Shown: piece after piece, positions 22,098-29,721 of the stretch
Layout: every line of letters begins with the position of its first letter
Position numbering within the stretch: the first letter of the stretch is position 1
Assembly (NCBI GenBank): GCA_946183415.1
Contig: CAMHAM010000030.1
Location: forward strand, 1 to 34,667
Reading direction: 5' to 3'
From: an uncultured Prevotella sp.
GTDB lineage: Bacteria > Bacteroidota > Bacteroidia > Bacteroidales > Bacteroidaceae
Length of the DNA: 34,667 nucleotides
The notes under the pieces: model-generated
What the model saw: the letters and a program-made list of their open reading frames with translations, nothing else
Databases searched by the model: none
What the model was told of the DNA's origin: nothing
Program-made: the position numbers and the translations under genes

Positions 22098-24113
22098 TTA
22101 AAACTTTGTCGTCGCGTTGTAGTTGAAGATGGGTGCATCGGTCTTCACTTCCTGGTCGTAGTACATCACGGCAGAGTCGTTAGATTTCGGATGCTGCTGC
22201 TTGAGCAGCTTGATAATCTCTGCACCAGCCCAGAGCACTGGTCCGTAACCATGTGCCGCCATCACGTGGCATGGACGATAGGCATAGAACGAAGGATCGA
22301 AGCCCATGCCTGTACCTACGCACACCTGCTCAACCTGACCTTTCTGATTCACACTCGAGGCGACTGCATGCCAACCCAATTGTGCCACTGGTCCGTAGAC
22401 CTTGGCATCGAGCCAGCCCTGATTGACGGCATGCGCGAGACAATAGGTATAGATGGCTGTCGCCGAGGCCTCCAGATAGGTATCATCGCGATCGAGCAAC
22501 TGATGCCAGAAACCGTCGTGGTGCTGCAATCTGGCGAGACCTGCGGCATGAGCCTTCAGCAGTTTCATGATCTCTGCACGTTGGGGATGATCCTGCGGCA
22601 GCACATCGAGCACCTCGCACATCGTGAGGATAGCCCACCCGTTGGCTCTGCCCCAGTGGAAGGCGGGATGCTCCTCCATCGACTCTACCCATCCATGACG
22701 GAAGAGTCCCTTCTCGGGCACCCACATGCGCTGAGCAAACTGGATCACCTGTCGGGCCGCTTCATCATAATACTTCGTCTCGCCAGTCAGTTTACCCATA
22801 TAGGCCACCGTGGGGATTCCCATAAACATATCATCGAGCCACAGGGTGTTGTTCTGCGGACGGATGCGGGCAAAGGTGCCATCAGGAAGACGATACTCCT
22901 TATTGATAATATAGTTGGAATAATTGTCGATCAGTCCTCTCAACTTGTTGTTCTTCGACAGGAGCTCAGCCTTGATCATCGAACAGCAGACAGCACCAGC
23001 ATCGTCGAGTGCATGAGGATCGATGATGCGGCGGATATTCGAGTCGATTGTCTTGTTCTTGGCATAGATCTTCTGATAGTAAGGAGCGATATCAGCCAAC
23101 AGCTGATGACGGGTGCTGACATAGTTGCGATAAGCCTCATCGCCAGTAGCCTCATAGGCGGCAAGGGCACCAGAGTAAGTGACGCCCCACTCGTAGCTGG
23201 TCAGGCGGAAAGCACCTTGCTTCAGCTGTGTATCGGCAGTGATCTTCTTCAAGTCGCTGACCACCTCGCCCGTGTTCTTATCCACCAGCTGGGCAGGCGT
23301 CTCCGAATCAATGTAACGCAGCACGCGATCCATCACGCTCTTCACATCTTCTGTCTTCGATACGCCATAGCCCACGCGATAGGCGGGCTTCATCAGGTGC
23401 AGAGGCGTATTATTGTCGTTGATCTGACCTGTAGCCGCTCCCCCCAGGAAGGTATTCACCTGATCAGCTATCTGGCGCATACCCTTTACGGAAGGGTGCC
23501 CAGAGATCTTGTCGATCTTCTCCAGTTCTATAACGGGGATATTATAGTGCTTACAGATCTCCTTCACCGACTCGTCGATCTCATCACGCAGGTCGTCGTT
23601 CAACAGGAAATAAATCTCGGTATTCACATAGCGGTCTTTCATCCGCTGCAACAGATAAGCCATCGCGGGACGAAAACTATAGAGGTCGCCATAGCCGATG
23701 TTCTCGTACTTATATTCACCAATAGGGGTGCCTGCCCAGCTGTCGTTGGTAGCCCCAAACACAAAGATGATATCGGGCTGCCCAAGGTCTGGCATACGGG
23801 TGTTGAACGAACGGGCACTGTAGTCGTTGCCGTCATAGCCTGTGTAGCTGATGGTTGCACCACTATAAGAATTGTTGATACAGAGTCGCCAGCCATTCTC
23901 CTTGATCACCTGGTGCCACCACGTCTGGCCGACATTCTGCACATCAGTCTTCTGCGGTACATTCTTGGCATAATACCACAATTCGTTAGTACTTGGCGTT
24001 ACATAACCCTCATAGGTCGAATAGGAATCGCCCAGGATCGACACGAGCTTAGTCTGTGCCGACAGGAGGCTGGCCGTCATGACCACCAGCAGCATGAGTA
24101 GAGTCTTCTTCAT
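22098..24113 (-). CDS. SGNH hydrolase fused to GH88/GH105-type unsaturated uronyl hydrolase
   Basis: 671 residues with a signal peptide ending SLLSAQ. Residues ~22-225 are an SGNH/GDSL esterase with GDSYS (28-32), GATND (120-124) and the block-V GHPS (205-208, His206). After a linker, residues ~245-640 form an (alpha/alpha)6 barrel of the GH88/GH105 type, with ALDDAG (369-373), LWLDDMFMGIP (424-434) and FHWGRANGW (485-493). In that family, such residues hydrate the double bond of unsaturated galacturonyl ends left by pectate or rhamnogalacturonan lyases. The likely job is to remove an ester group, perhaps acetyl, and the unsaturated sugar from the same fragment in the periplasm. The first 65 bp overlap the 3' end of the GH2-like gene upstream. 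Confidence 0.88.
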   Translation of the reverse strand: MKKTLLMLLVVMTASLLSAQTKLVSILGDSYSTYEGYVTPSTNELWYYAKNVPQKTDVQNVGQTWWHQVIKENGWRLCINNSYSGATISYTGYDGNDYSARSFNTRMPDLGQPDIIFVFGATNDSWAGTPIGEYKYENIGYGDLYSFRPAMAYLLQRMKDRYVNTEIYFLLNDDLRDEIDESVKEICKHYNIPVIELEKIDKISGHPSVKGMRQIADQVNTFLGGAATGQINDNNTPLHLMKPAYRVGYGVSKTEDVKSVMDRVLRYIDSETPAQLVDKNTGEVVSDLKKITADTQLKQGAFRLTSYEWGVTYSGALAAYEATGDEAYRNYVSTRHQLLADIAPYYQKIYAKNKTIDSNIRRIIDPHALDDAGAVCCSMIKAELLSKNNKLRGLIDNYSNYIINKEYRLPDGTFARIRPQNNTLWLDDMFMGIPTVAYMGKLTGETKYYDEAARQVIQFAQRMWVPEKGLFRHGWVESMEEHPAFHWGRANGWAILTMCEVLDVLPQDHPQRAEIMKLLKAHAAGLARLQHHDGFWHQLLDRDDTYLEASATAIYTYCLAHAVNQGWLDAKVYGPVAQLGWHAVASSVNQKGQVEQVCVGTGMGFDPSFYAYRPCHVMAAHGYGPVLWAGAEIIKLLKQQHPKSNDSAVMYYDQEVKTDAPIFNYNATTKF

Positions 24114-25740
24114 CTTTGTTAGTATTTTTTTGATTTGTGTCTAATTCTTTCGGATCAACCCAGAAGTCCCAGTGGTTCTTTATACGGCCTGCTATCTGGA
24201 CAGTCAGCGTCATCCTGCCCGTCTGCTTGACAACGTTGAGGGGGAATCGGATCGTACCCAGATCGGTATGCCGGCCTAAGGGAATAGCCTTTGCAGAGAT
24301 CTGCCCGCCAGCGATCACCTTCAGACTATCGTCATTTATATAATAGGAAATACGCACCGTATCGACATCGCCATACATGGCATTATAGGCTGCCACATCA
24401 ACTTCAAGGGTATCAGCCGTCGTATAGGAAGGCTTGGAAAATCTTGTCAAAGCTACAATCGGATTACAGAATTCGGTCCACTCGCCTGCCTTGGAGTAGC
24501 TTTTCTCTCGCCAATGGGCATCGAGCACGCCTACGTGCTGGCAGTTATCATTGAGGGGCAAGAGGAAACCCGAATAATCTCCACTCTGCAAATGGCGCTC
24601 TATCGCCTGCTTGTAACCAGAGATCATGCGCTCATCAGAAGTATCCTTCACTTCCAGCGTCTGGATACGGAGGAGCGAATCGGGCATTATCAGCAACGAG
24701 GGATGATGACTGTAGCTGTCGGCTATCGCCTGGAGATCAGGGGCTTCGGGTTGCAAATAGACGCCCGCCTTATCGGCAGCCGTAAATGCAGCATCAGGCG
24801 GACAGTAGCCTTTGAATCGCATATAGTTCATACCATATTCCTTCAGTTTCTTGAAGGCTCTCGCCCAAGAGCCCTCATCGTCGGGCGGATAACCCGTTCC
24901 AGGGAAGCAACCACTGTCTAAAGCGCCACGCAGATGGAACGGACGGCGGTTTGTCATCAACTGTCCCTTCTCTGTAGAGATTTCCCTTATGCCAAAGGTA
25001 GTCTCGTAAAAATCATTGCCCACCAAGATACCCAAGCGGTAAAGACTGGGATGGAACTCACTCCATAGCGACACCTCATCACCCACAACGGCATTAACCA
25101 CCATGTGGTTGCTTGTCACATCGAAATAACTCTCCACGACTTCAGCCGAGTCAACACCCTCCCGTTTCAAGAGGACGGCCATCACATCACGAGAAAAGAA
25201 ATCGATGATACCGCCTAACTCGACATCGAGTTGCAGGATGCCGGCAAAGGGGCTTGTATTCATCTTCACTTGCTTGACATAGAGATCTCCCGGCTGCGAT
25301 CTCAGTTCCAGTTTTCCGATGATGCCATTCCAGCCATTCTGATTCTCTACGCAGACCTCTATCGTGTTGCGCCTGCCAGGTTTGATACAGGGTGTCACAT
25401 TATAATGATGGGGCGTGAAGGGAGATGTCTGATGCCCCGCCCTCACACCATTGACGAAGATGGTCGACGATGCTTGGATGCGCTCCAGGAACAAACTGAC
25501 ATGTCGATCTTCCCATGACTGGGGGATATAAACATCCTTCTTATACCAGGCTTTCCCCACATAAGTACGATCCTTGCCGTTAGTCTGCATCGAGCCTGGC
25601 AGCATCACGTAATCATGATACACAGCCGAGTCGCCTGTCGCAAAATCCCAGGAACCTATCAGACTGATAGACTCCTGCGCTGACACTGCCAGCATCATCT
25701 GGCACAATATTGATAAGATCAAGTACCTGCGCATAAACAT
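24049..25740 (-). CDS. GH2-like protein with shortened catalytic barrel
   Basis: 563 residues with a signal peptide ending AVSAQ; Met3 (25734) is an alternative start. The N-terminal GH2 sugar-binding domain (~25-150: AWYKKDVYIPQSW, FLERIQASSTIFVNG) and an Ig-like domain (~155-260) are complete. The TIM barrel begins normally (LRGALDSGCFPGTGYPPDDEG, then MRFKGYCPPDAAFTAADKAGVYLQPEAP). After HHPSLLIMPDSLL, however, where relatives have GNE with the acid/base glutamate, it passes quickly to YKQAIERHLQSGDYSGFLLPL and GVLDAHW. Relatives I know are around 900 residues, so roughly 300 residues of barrel seem missing, with the reading frame intact. It is probably inactive, acting as a binding protein or decaying. 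It starts the minus-strand operon and overlaps the next gene by 65 bp. Confidence 0.82.
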   Translation of the reverse strand: MFMRRYLILSILCQMMLAVSAQESISLIGSWDFATGDSAVYHDYVMLPGSMQTNGKDRTYVGKAWYKKDVYIPQSWEDRHVSLFLERIQASSTIFVNGVRAGHQTSPFTPHHYNVTPCIKPGRRNTIEVCVENQNGWNGIIGKLELRSQPGDLYVKQVKMNTSPFAGILQLDVELGGIIDFFSRDVMAVLLKREGVDSAEVVESYFDVTSNHMVVNAVVGDEVSLWSEFHPSLYRLGILVGNDFYETTFGIREISTEKGQLMTNRRPFHLRGALDSGCFPGTGYPPDDEGSWARAFKKLKEYGMNYMRFKGYCPPDAAFTAADKAGVYLQPEAPDLQAIADSYSHHPSLLIMPDSLLRIQTLEVKDTSDERMISGYKQAIERHLQSGDYSGFLLPLNDNCQHVGVLDAHWREKSYSKAGEWTEFCNPIVALTRFSKPSYTTADTLEVDVAAYNAMYGDVDTVRISYYINDDSLKVIAGGQISAKAIPLGRHTDLGTIRFPLNVVKQTGRMTLTVQIAGRIKNHWDFWVDPKELDTNQKNTNKDEEDSTHAAGGHDGQPPVGTD

Positions 25741-25760
25741 AGATTTTCAAAAACACTCTG

Positions 25761-25768
25761 CAAAGGTA
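25761..25768 (-). promoter_or_regulatory. -7 element of the minus-strand pectin operon
   Basis: TACCTTTG on the minus strand (25768-25761), 20 bp before ATG 25740. A TTTG lies 16 bp upstream (25788-25785) inside TTTGTTTG, shorter than the usual spacing. Confidence 0.6.
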
Positions 25769-25864
25769 AGCATTAATTTTCAAACAAACAGCCATGTGCC
25801 TATAGTTTTTGCGAGAAAGACTTTGATTTTTGGCAAAAAACGCGAACATATCAGAAAAAAGACG

Positions 25865-25872
25865 TATCTTTG
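25865..25872 (+). promoter_or_regulatory. -7 element of the plus-strand pectin operon
   Basis: TATCTTTG at 25865-25872, 33 bp before ATG 25906. No TTTG is present 19-21 bp upstream, which suggests a promoter that depends on an activator. It diverges from the element at 25761-25768, about 97 bp away. Confidence 0.6.
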
Positions 25873-25905
25873 TCAGCAGAATAATAAACTAAGAACTACA
25901 AGACA

Positions 25906-27057
25906 ATGAAGAAATCATTCCTGACACTGATCGCCCTGCTGATGGCAAGTGTAACGTTCGCACAGAGCGAGCAAGCTAACGATGTGATGAAAACCCTCCG
26001 CCTGGCCAACGACTACTTCATGGCCAAGTATGCCGACCCTACCCTGCCCACCAACGTGAACAGGATCCGACCTTCGTCGCTATGGACGCGTGCCGTCTAC
26101 TACGAGGGACTGATGGCGCTCTATGAGATCGACCAAGATGCCCGCTACATCGACTATACAGACCGTTGGGGCAACTTCCACCAGTGGACTCCCCGCAACG
26201 GCGTGAAAACCAATGACGCTGACGACCAGTGCTGCGGACAGACCTATGCCGACCGCTATATGCAGAGCGGCGGTGAAGAGAAGATTGCCAAGATCATCGA
26301 GAACCTGAACAACCAGATGCAGACGCCCAACACACAGAAGCCAGAAGCCAAGGGGGCGCTCTACGGCTGGTGGACCTGGATCGACGCCATCCAGATGGCA
26401 ATGCCACTCTATATGCAAATCTACAAGATCACTGGAGAGCGCAAATATGCCGACCACGCAATGAAGATGTACACTTGGAGTCGAGACACACTCGCTGGCG
26501 GACTCTTCAATGTGAAGGAAGGTCTCTGGTGGAGAGACAAAGACTACGTAGCCCCCTATGCCACTCCCGACGGCAAGAACTGCTACTGGAGTCGTGGCAA
26601 TGGCTGGGTATATGCCGCTCTCGTGCGCTGCATGAACCAGCTCTCGCCGAAGGATAAATACTATAAGGTATTAAAGAAGGACTTCCTGTTGATGAGTGAG
26701 GCCCTGAAAAACTGCCAGCGCCCTGAAGACGGACTCTGGAACCCGAGTCTCGTGAGCTATGCCGATTACGGCGGCAAAGAGATGAGCGGCACAGCCCTCT
26801 TCCTCTACGGTATGGCATGGGGCATCCAAAAGGGTTACCTAAAGGCTGCAGTCTATAAGCCCGTATGCGACAAAGCCTGGGAAGGACTGGTGCGCGACTG
26901 TGTGCATCCTGACGGATTCCTCGGATGGGCACAGGGCACAGGTAAGGATCCCTCTGCCGGACAGCCGCTCTCTTATACAAAGGTTCCTGACTTCGAGGAC
27001 TACGGCACAGGCTGTTTCCTGCTTGGTGGTGTCGAATACTATAAGTTAGTGAAATAA
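25906..27057 (+). CDS. GH105-type unsaturated rhamnogalacturonyl hydrolase
   Basis: 383 residues with a signal peptide ending SVTFAQ. It is a single (alpha/alpha)6 barrel of the GH88/GH105 type, YteR-like in length and layout. Putative catalytic or binding positions are NDADDQ (103-108), WWTWIDAIQMAMP with Asp160, and WSRGNGW (228-234). The enzyme hydrates the 4,5-double bond at the non-reducing end of unsaturated (rhamno)galacturonan oligosaccharides. The signal suggests periplasmic action. It is the first gene of the plus-strand operon, and its stop shares one base with the ATG of the GH2 gene (TAATG), so the two are translationally coupled. It is a second, unfused GH105-type enzyme beside the SGNH fusion on the other strand. 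Confidence 0.92.
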   Translation: MKKSFLTLIALLMASVTFAQSEQANDVMKTLRLANDYFMAKYADPTLPTNVNRIRPSSLWTRAVYYEGLMALYEIDQDARYIDYTDRWGNFHQWTPRNGVKTNDADDQCCGQTYADRYMQSGGEEKIAKIIENLNNQMQTPNTQKPEAKGALYGWWTWIDAIQMAMPLYMQIYKITGERKYADHAMKMYTWSRDTLAGGLFNVKEGLWWRDKDYVAPYATPDGKNCYWSRGNGWVYAALVRCMNQLSPKDKYYKVLKKDFLLMSEALKNCQRPEDGLWNPSLVSYADYGGKEMSGTALFLYGMAWGIQKGYLKAAVYKPVCDKAWEGLVRDCVHPDGFLGWAQGTGKDPSAGQPLSYTKVPDFEDYGTGCFLLGGVEYYKLVK

Positions 27058-29423
27058 TGAGAAGGTTCTTTTTAGCAATCATAACTGTGCTGATAACGCT
27101 AAACGTATCGGCACAGCGTCATGTTGAGTGTCTGAATTTCGGATGGGAATTTAGGTTGAATGATGAAGGTGAATGGCGGAAAGTGAATGTGCCCCATGAC
27201 TTCCAAATCGAACAGCCTTGGGTGGCACCAGCTGCTGACGAGAAAGCAGACAATACCGACGTGGCAGCCAACATCAAGAGCCGACTCTCCAGTCGGGGGT
27301 TCAAAGAGATGGGCAAAGGCTACTACCGATTGCACTATACACCTGCCAAGGAACTGGAGGGTCAGCGTGTGCTCCTCGACTTTGAGGGCATCATGTATAC
27401 AGCCGATGTCTATCTGAACCACAAGCACATCGGTGGGACAAACTACGGCTATGTGGGTTTCGAGATTGACATCACCGACGAACTGGACTACGGAAAGGAC
27501 AATCTCATCGAGGTGGTGGCCGACACTCGCGAGCCTAACAACTCACGCTGGTACACAGGTGGTGGACTCATTCGTGATGTCCGCGTCGTCGCCACACCGA
27601 AAGACCGTTTCTTCAACCGTCATCCACTCTACATCACGACACGCGACAACAGATTCGTAAGTGTATCTGCCGAGTTCACTAACCGCACGAAGGACAAGGC
27701 TACCGCCATCCGCCTACAGATACTGGATCCCGACGGCAAGGAAGTCTATAGCACAACAACAGAAATCGCGCGCCACAAGATGACCCGCCATCAAGAAGCC
27801 CGTATAGCCACCGATGTGGAGATTGCCGACGCAAAGGTATGGGACATCGACTCACCTTATCTATATAGTGTGAAGGCACAACTGCTGAAGGACGACGGCT
27901 CGATAGCTGACGAGGCTTGCGACGATTTCGGTTTCCGCACCGTCGAGTTCGGTCCTGATTTCGGTATGAAGCTTAACGGCAAAAAAGTGCTGCTGAAGGG
28001 CTATGCCAACCACCACACACTGGGTGCCCTGGGAGCAGCTGCCTACCCCAAGGCCATCGAGAAGCGGTTGAAACTGATCAAGCAGTTTGGCATGAACCAC
28101 ATCCGTACCTCGCATAATCCCTACAGCCGTGATTTCATCAAACTCTGCGACAAATACGGCATCCTGCTTGTCGACGAACTCTACGACAAATGGACCCGTC
28201 AGCACACAGGTGGCAAAGTGGCCTTCGAAGAGCATTGGCAGCAGGAAGTGCCCGAGTGGGTGAAAAGAGACAGAAACTCACCATCCGTCGTCTTGTGGAG
28301 TCTCGGCAATGAGCTGCAGCAGGATCCGAACATGCCGTTCAACGACTTCGGTGTGACAATGTATAAGTTGCAAAAGACCTTACTGCAGCGTTACGACTCC
28401 ACCCGTCTCGTCACCGTAGCCATGCACCCTCGCTATCGCAACTGGGATACCGACTCCCTCCCCCATGATCTGGCAATGCAGACGGATATCCAAGCCTACA
28501 ACTATCGCTATATGTATTTCCCAGGCGATGGCCGACGATTCCCATGGATGACTTTCTACCAGAGTGAAGCCTCTACCTCAGCTATGGGACCAAACTTCTT
28601 CGAGATGAACCTTGACAAGGTGATCGGACTGGCCTACTGGGGTGCTATCGACTATCTGGGCGAGAGTCAGGGCTGGCCTGCCAAAGGATGGGCACAGGGC
28701 ATATTCGACATCTCACTGGAACCTAAGCCAAAGGCTTACTTCATGAAAAGCTTCTTCATGCCCGATGAGCCACTGGTACATATCGCCGTGATCGACTCGA
28801 AGAACGATGTGATGTGGAATGGTGTCCAGACGGGCAATGACGGTATGAGCGACCACTGGTGCCGCCAGCCTGGCACTGAGTTGACACTCGTTACCTATAC
28901 TAATGCCGACGAGGTGGAACTGCGCCTGAACGGCAAGAGTCTGGGCAAGAAACAGAACCCGAAAAGTGACAGCAAGCAAAGAAACCAGATAAAATGGGAA
29001 GGTATCACCTATGCCGACGGCAAGTTGGAGGCCATCGCTTACAACAGCGGAAAAGCCGTAGCCCGTCATCAGATAGAGACCACAGGCAAAGCTGTCAGTC
29101 TGAAAGTGACACCGGAGGACAGCGAATGGAAAGCTGATGGCACCGACCTGATGCACCTCCGCATTGAGGCCGTCGACAGTAAAGGCCGCCGCGTGCCGAT
29201 GGCACAGAATGAACTCAAATTCGAGGTTGAGGGCGATGCCTGCATCGTAGGCGTGAGCAATGGCGACATCAACAGCGACGAACTGAATGTCACAGACCAT
29301 CGCCGACTCTGGAATGGCTCTGCTTTGGTGATCCTTCGCAGTGGGAGAACAGCCTCAAAGGTCACACTCAAGACCAGTGCCGATGGCTACAAAACCGTCA
29401 AGACCCTGCTGACCACACGCTAA
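27057..29423 (+). CDS. GH2 glycoside hydrolase (beta-galactosidase/glucuronidase type)
   Basis: 788 residues with a signal peptide ending NVSAQ. Domains in order: sugar-binding jelly roll (~25-180), Ig-like domain (~182-295), TIM barrel (~300-560), DUF4982-like segment (~570-640), and a terminal Ig-like domain (~685-785, including LMHLRIEAVDSKGRRVP). The acid/base is Glu419 in SLGNEL and the probable nucleophile is Glu504 in YQSEAS; HIRTSHNPYS is also present, so the enzyme looks active. Specificity cannot be read from the sequence. Beta-galactosidase or beta-glucuronidase on pectin side chains would fit the neighbours. It is coupled to the upstream GH105 gene by a 1-bp overlap and followed by the hairpin at 29442-29475. 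Confidence 0.92.
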   Translation: MRRFFLAIITVLITLNVSAQRHVECLNFGWEFRLNDEGEWRKVNVPHDFQIEQPWVAPAADEKADNTDVAANIKSRLSSRGFKEMGKGYYRLHYTPAKELEGQRVLLDFEGIMYTADVYLNHKHIGGTNYGYVGFEIDITDELDYGKDNLIEVVADTREPNNSRWYTGGGLIRDVRVVATPKDRFFNRHPLYITTRDNRFVSVSAEFTNRTKDKATAIRLQILDPDGKEVYSTTTEIARHKMTRHQEARIATDVEIADAKVWDIDSPYLYSVKAQLLKDDGSIADEACDDFGFRTVEFGPDFGMKLNGKKVLLKGYANHHTLGALGAAAYPKAIEKRLKLIKQFGMNHIRTSHNPYSRDFIKLCDKYGILLVDELYDKWTRQHTGGKVAFEEHWQQEVPEWVKRDRNSPSVVLWSLGNELQQDPNMPFNDFGVTMYKLQKTLLQRYDSTRLVTVAMHPRYRNWDTDSLPHDLAMQTDIQAYNYRYMYFPGDGRRFPWMTFYQSEASTSAMGPNFFEMNLDKVIGLAYWGAIDYLGESQGWPAKGWAQGIFDISLEPKPKAYFMKSFFMPDEPLVHIAVIDSKNDVMWNGVQTGNDGMSDHWCRQPGTELTLVTYTNADEVELRLNGKSLGKKQNPKSDSKQRNQIKWEGITYADGKLEAIAYNSGKAVARHQIETTGKAVSLKVTPEDSEWKADGTDLMHLRIEAVDSKGRRVPMAQNELKFEVEGDACIVGVSNGDINSDELNVTDHRRLWNGSALVILRSGRTASKVTLKTSADGYKTVKTLLTTR

Positions 29424-29441
29424 TCCCCAGCAAGAAAGAAT

Positions 29442-29475
29442 AAAGGCAGTCATCGAATCCATCGTGACTGCCTTT
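29442..29475. terminator. Bidirectional terminator, GH2 gene and tRNA-Met
   Basis: An 11-bp perfect stem, AAAGGCAGTCA at 29442-29452 and its complement at 29465-29475, with a short inner CGA/TCG pairing. It lies 18 bp after the GH2 stop and 21 bp beyond the 3' end of the minus-strand tRNA, so it suits both transcripts. Confidence 0.85.
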
Positions 29476-29496
29476 AGCTGTTTCTGTAAGCTTTTG

Positions 29497-29570
29497 TAGC
29501 GGGAGCCGGGATTGAACCGGCGACCTCATGATTATGAATCATGCGCTCTAACCAGCTGAGCTATCCCGCC
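29497..29570 (-). tRNA. tRNA-Met (anticodon CAT), probable elongator
   Basis: On the minus strand the acceptor GGCGGGA pairs with TCCCGCT (one G-U at the end). The anticodon stem CATGA/TCATG encloses loop TTCATAA with anticodon CAT. The T arm GCCGG/CCGGC has loop TTCAATC. The three G-C pairs of initiator tRNA are absent from the anticodon stem, so this is an elongator tRNA. A lysidine-type tRNA-Ile(CAT) is a weaker alternative. CCA is not encoded (the sequence after discriminator A is CAA), unlike tRNA-Lys at 21881. Confidence 0.93.
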
Positions 29571-29591
29571 ATCATTTTTGTTAAGCGGGTG

Positions 29592-29622
29592 CAAAGGTAG
29601 GCATATTTTTTCATTCCACAAA
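29592..29622 (-). promoter_or_regulatory. tRNA-Met promoter, Bacteroidetes type
   Basis: On the minus strand, TTTG (29622-29619), a 19 bp spacer, then TACCTTTG (29599-29592), 21 bp before the tRNA 5' end. Confidence 0.85.
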
Positions 29623-29679
29623 ATTTTTTGGCTAAAATTCTGATTAAATCTTCGTTTTTTGGTTATTTCACGCTATATT

Positions 29680-29711
29680 TTTGTTCATTCTCGTCTTTTT
29701 TCGTAACTTTG
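29680..29711 (+). promoter_or_regulatory. Promoter of the LptF/G-ribBA operon
   Basis: TTTG (29680-29683), a 20 bp spacer, then TAACTTTG (29704-29711). The element ends 10 bp before ATG 29722, so the leader should be only about 6 nt. Confidence 0.85.
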
Positions 29712-29721
29712 CACGCTGATT

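Noticed and set aside
22191..24101. A 636-codon open frame on the plus strand, antisense to the SGNH-GH105 gene
   Set aside because: It mirrors the coding frame of a clear two-domain protein. Its translation is rich in His, Leu and Ile with no domain, and it has no promoter. The minus-strand protein has recognisable active-site motifs.
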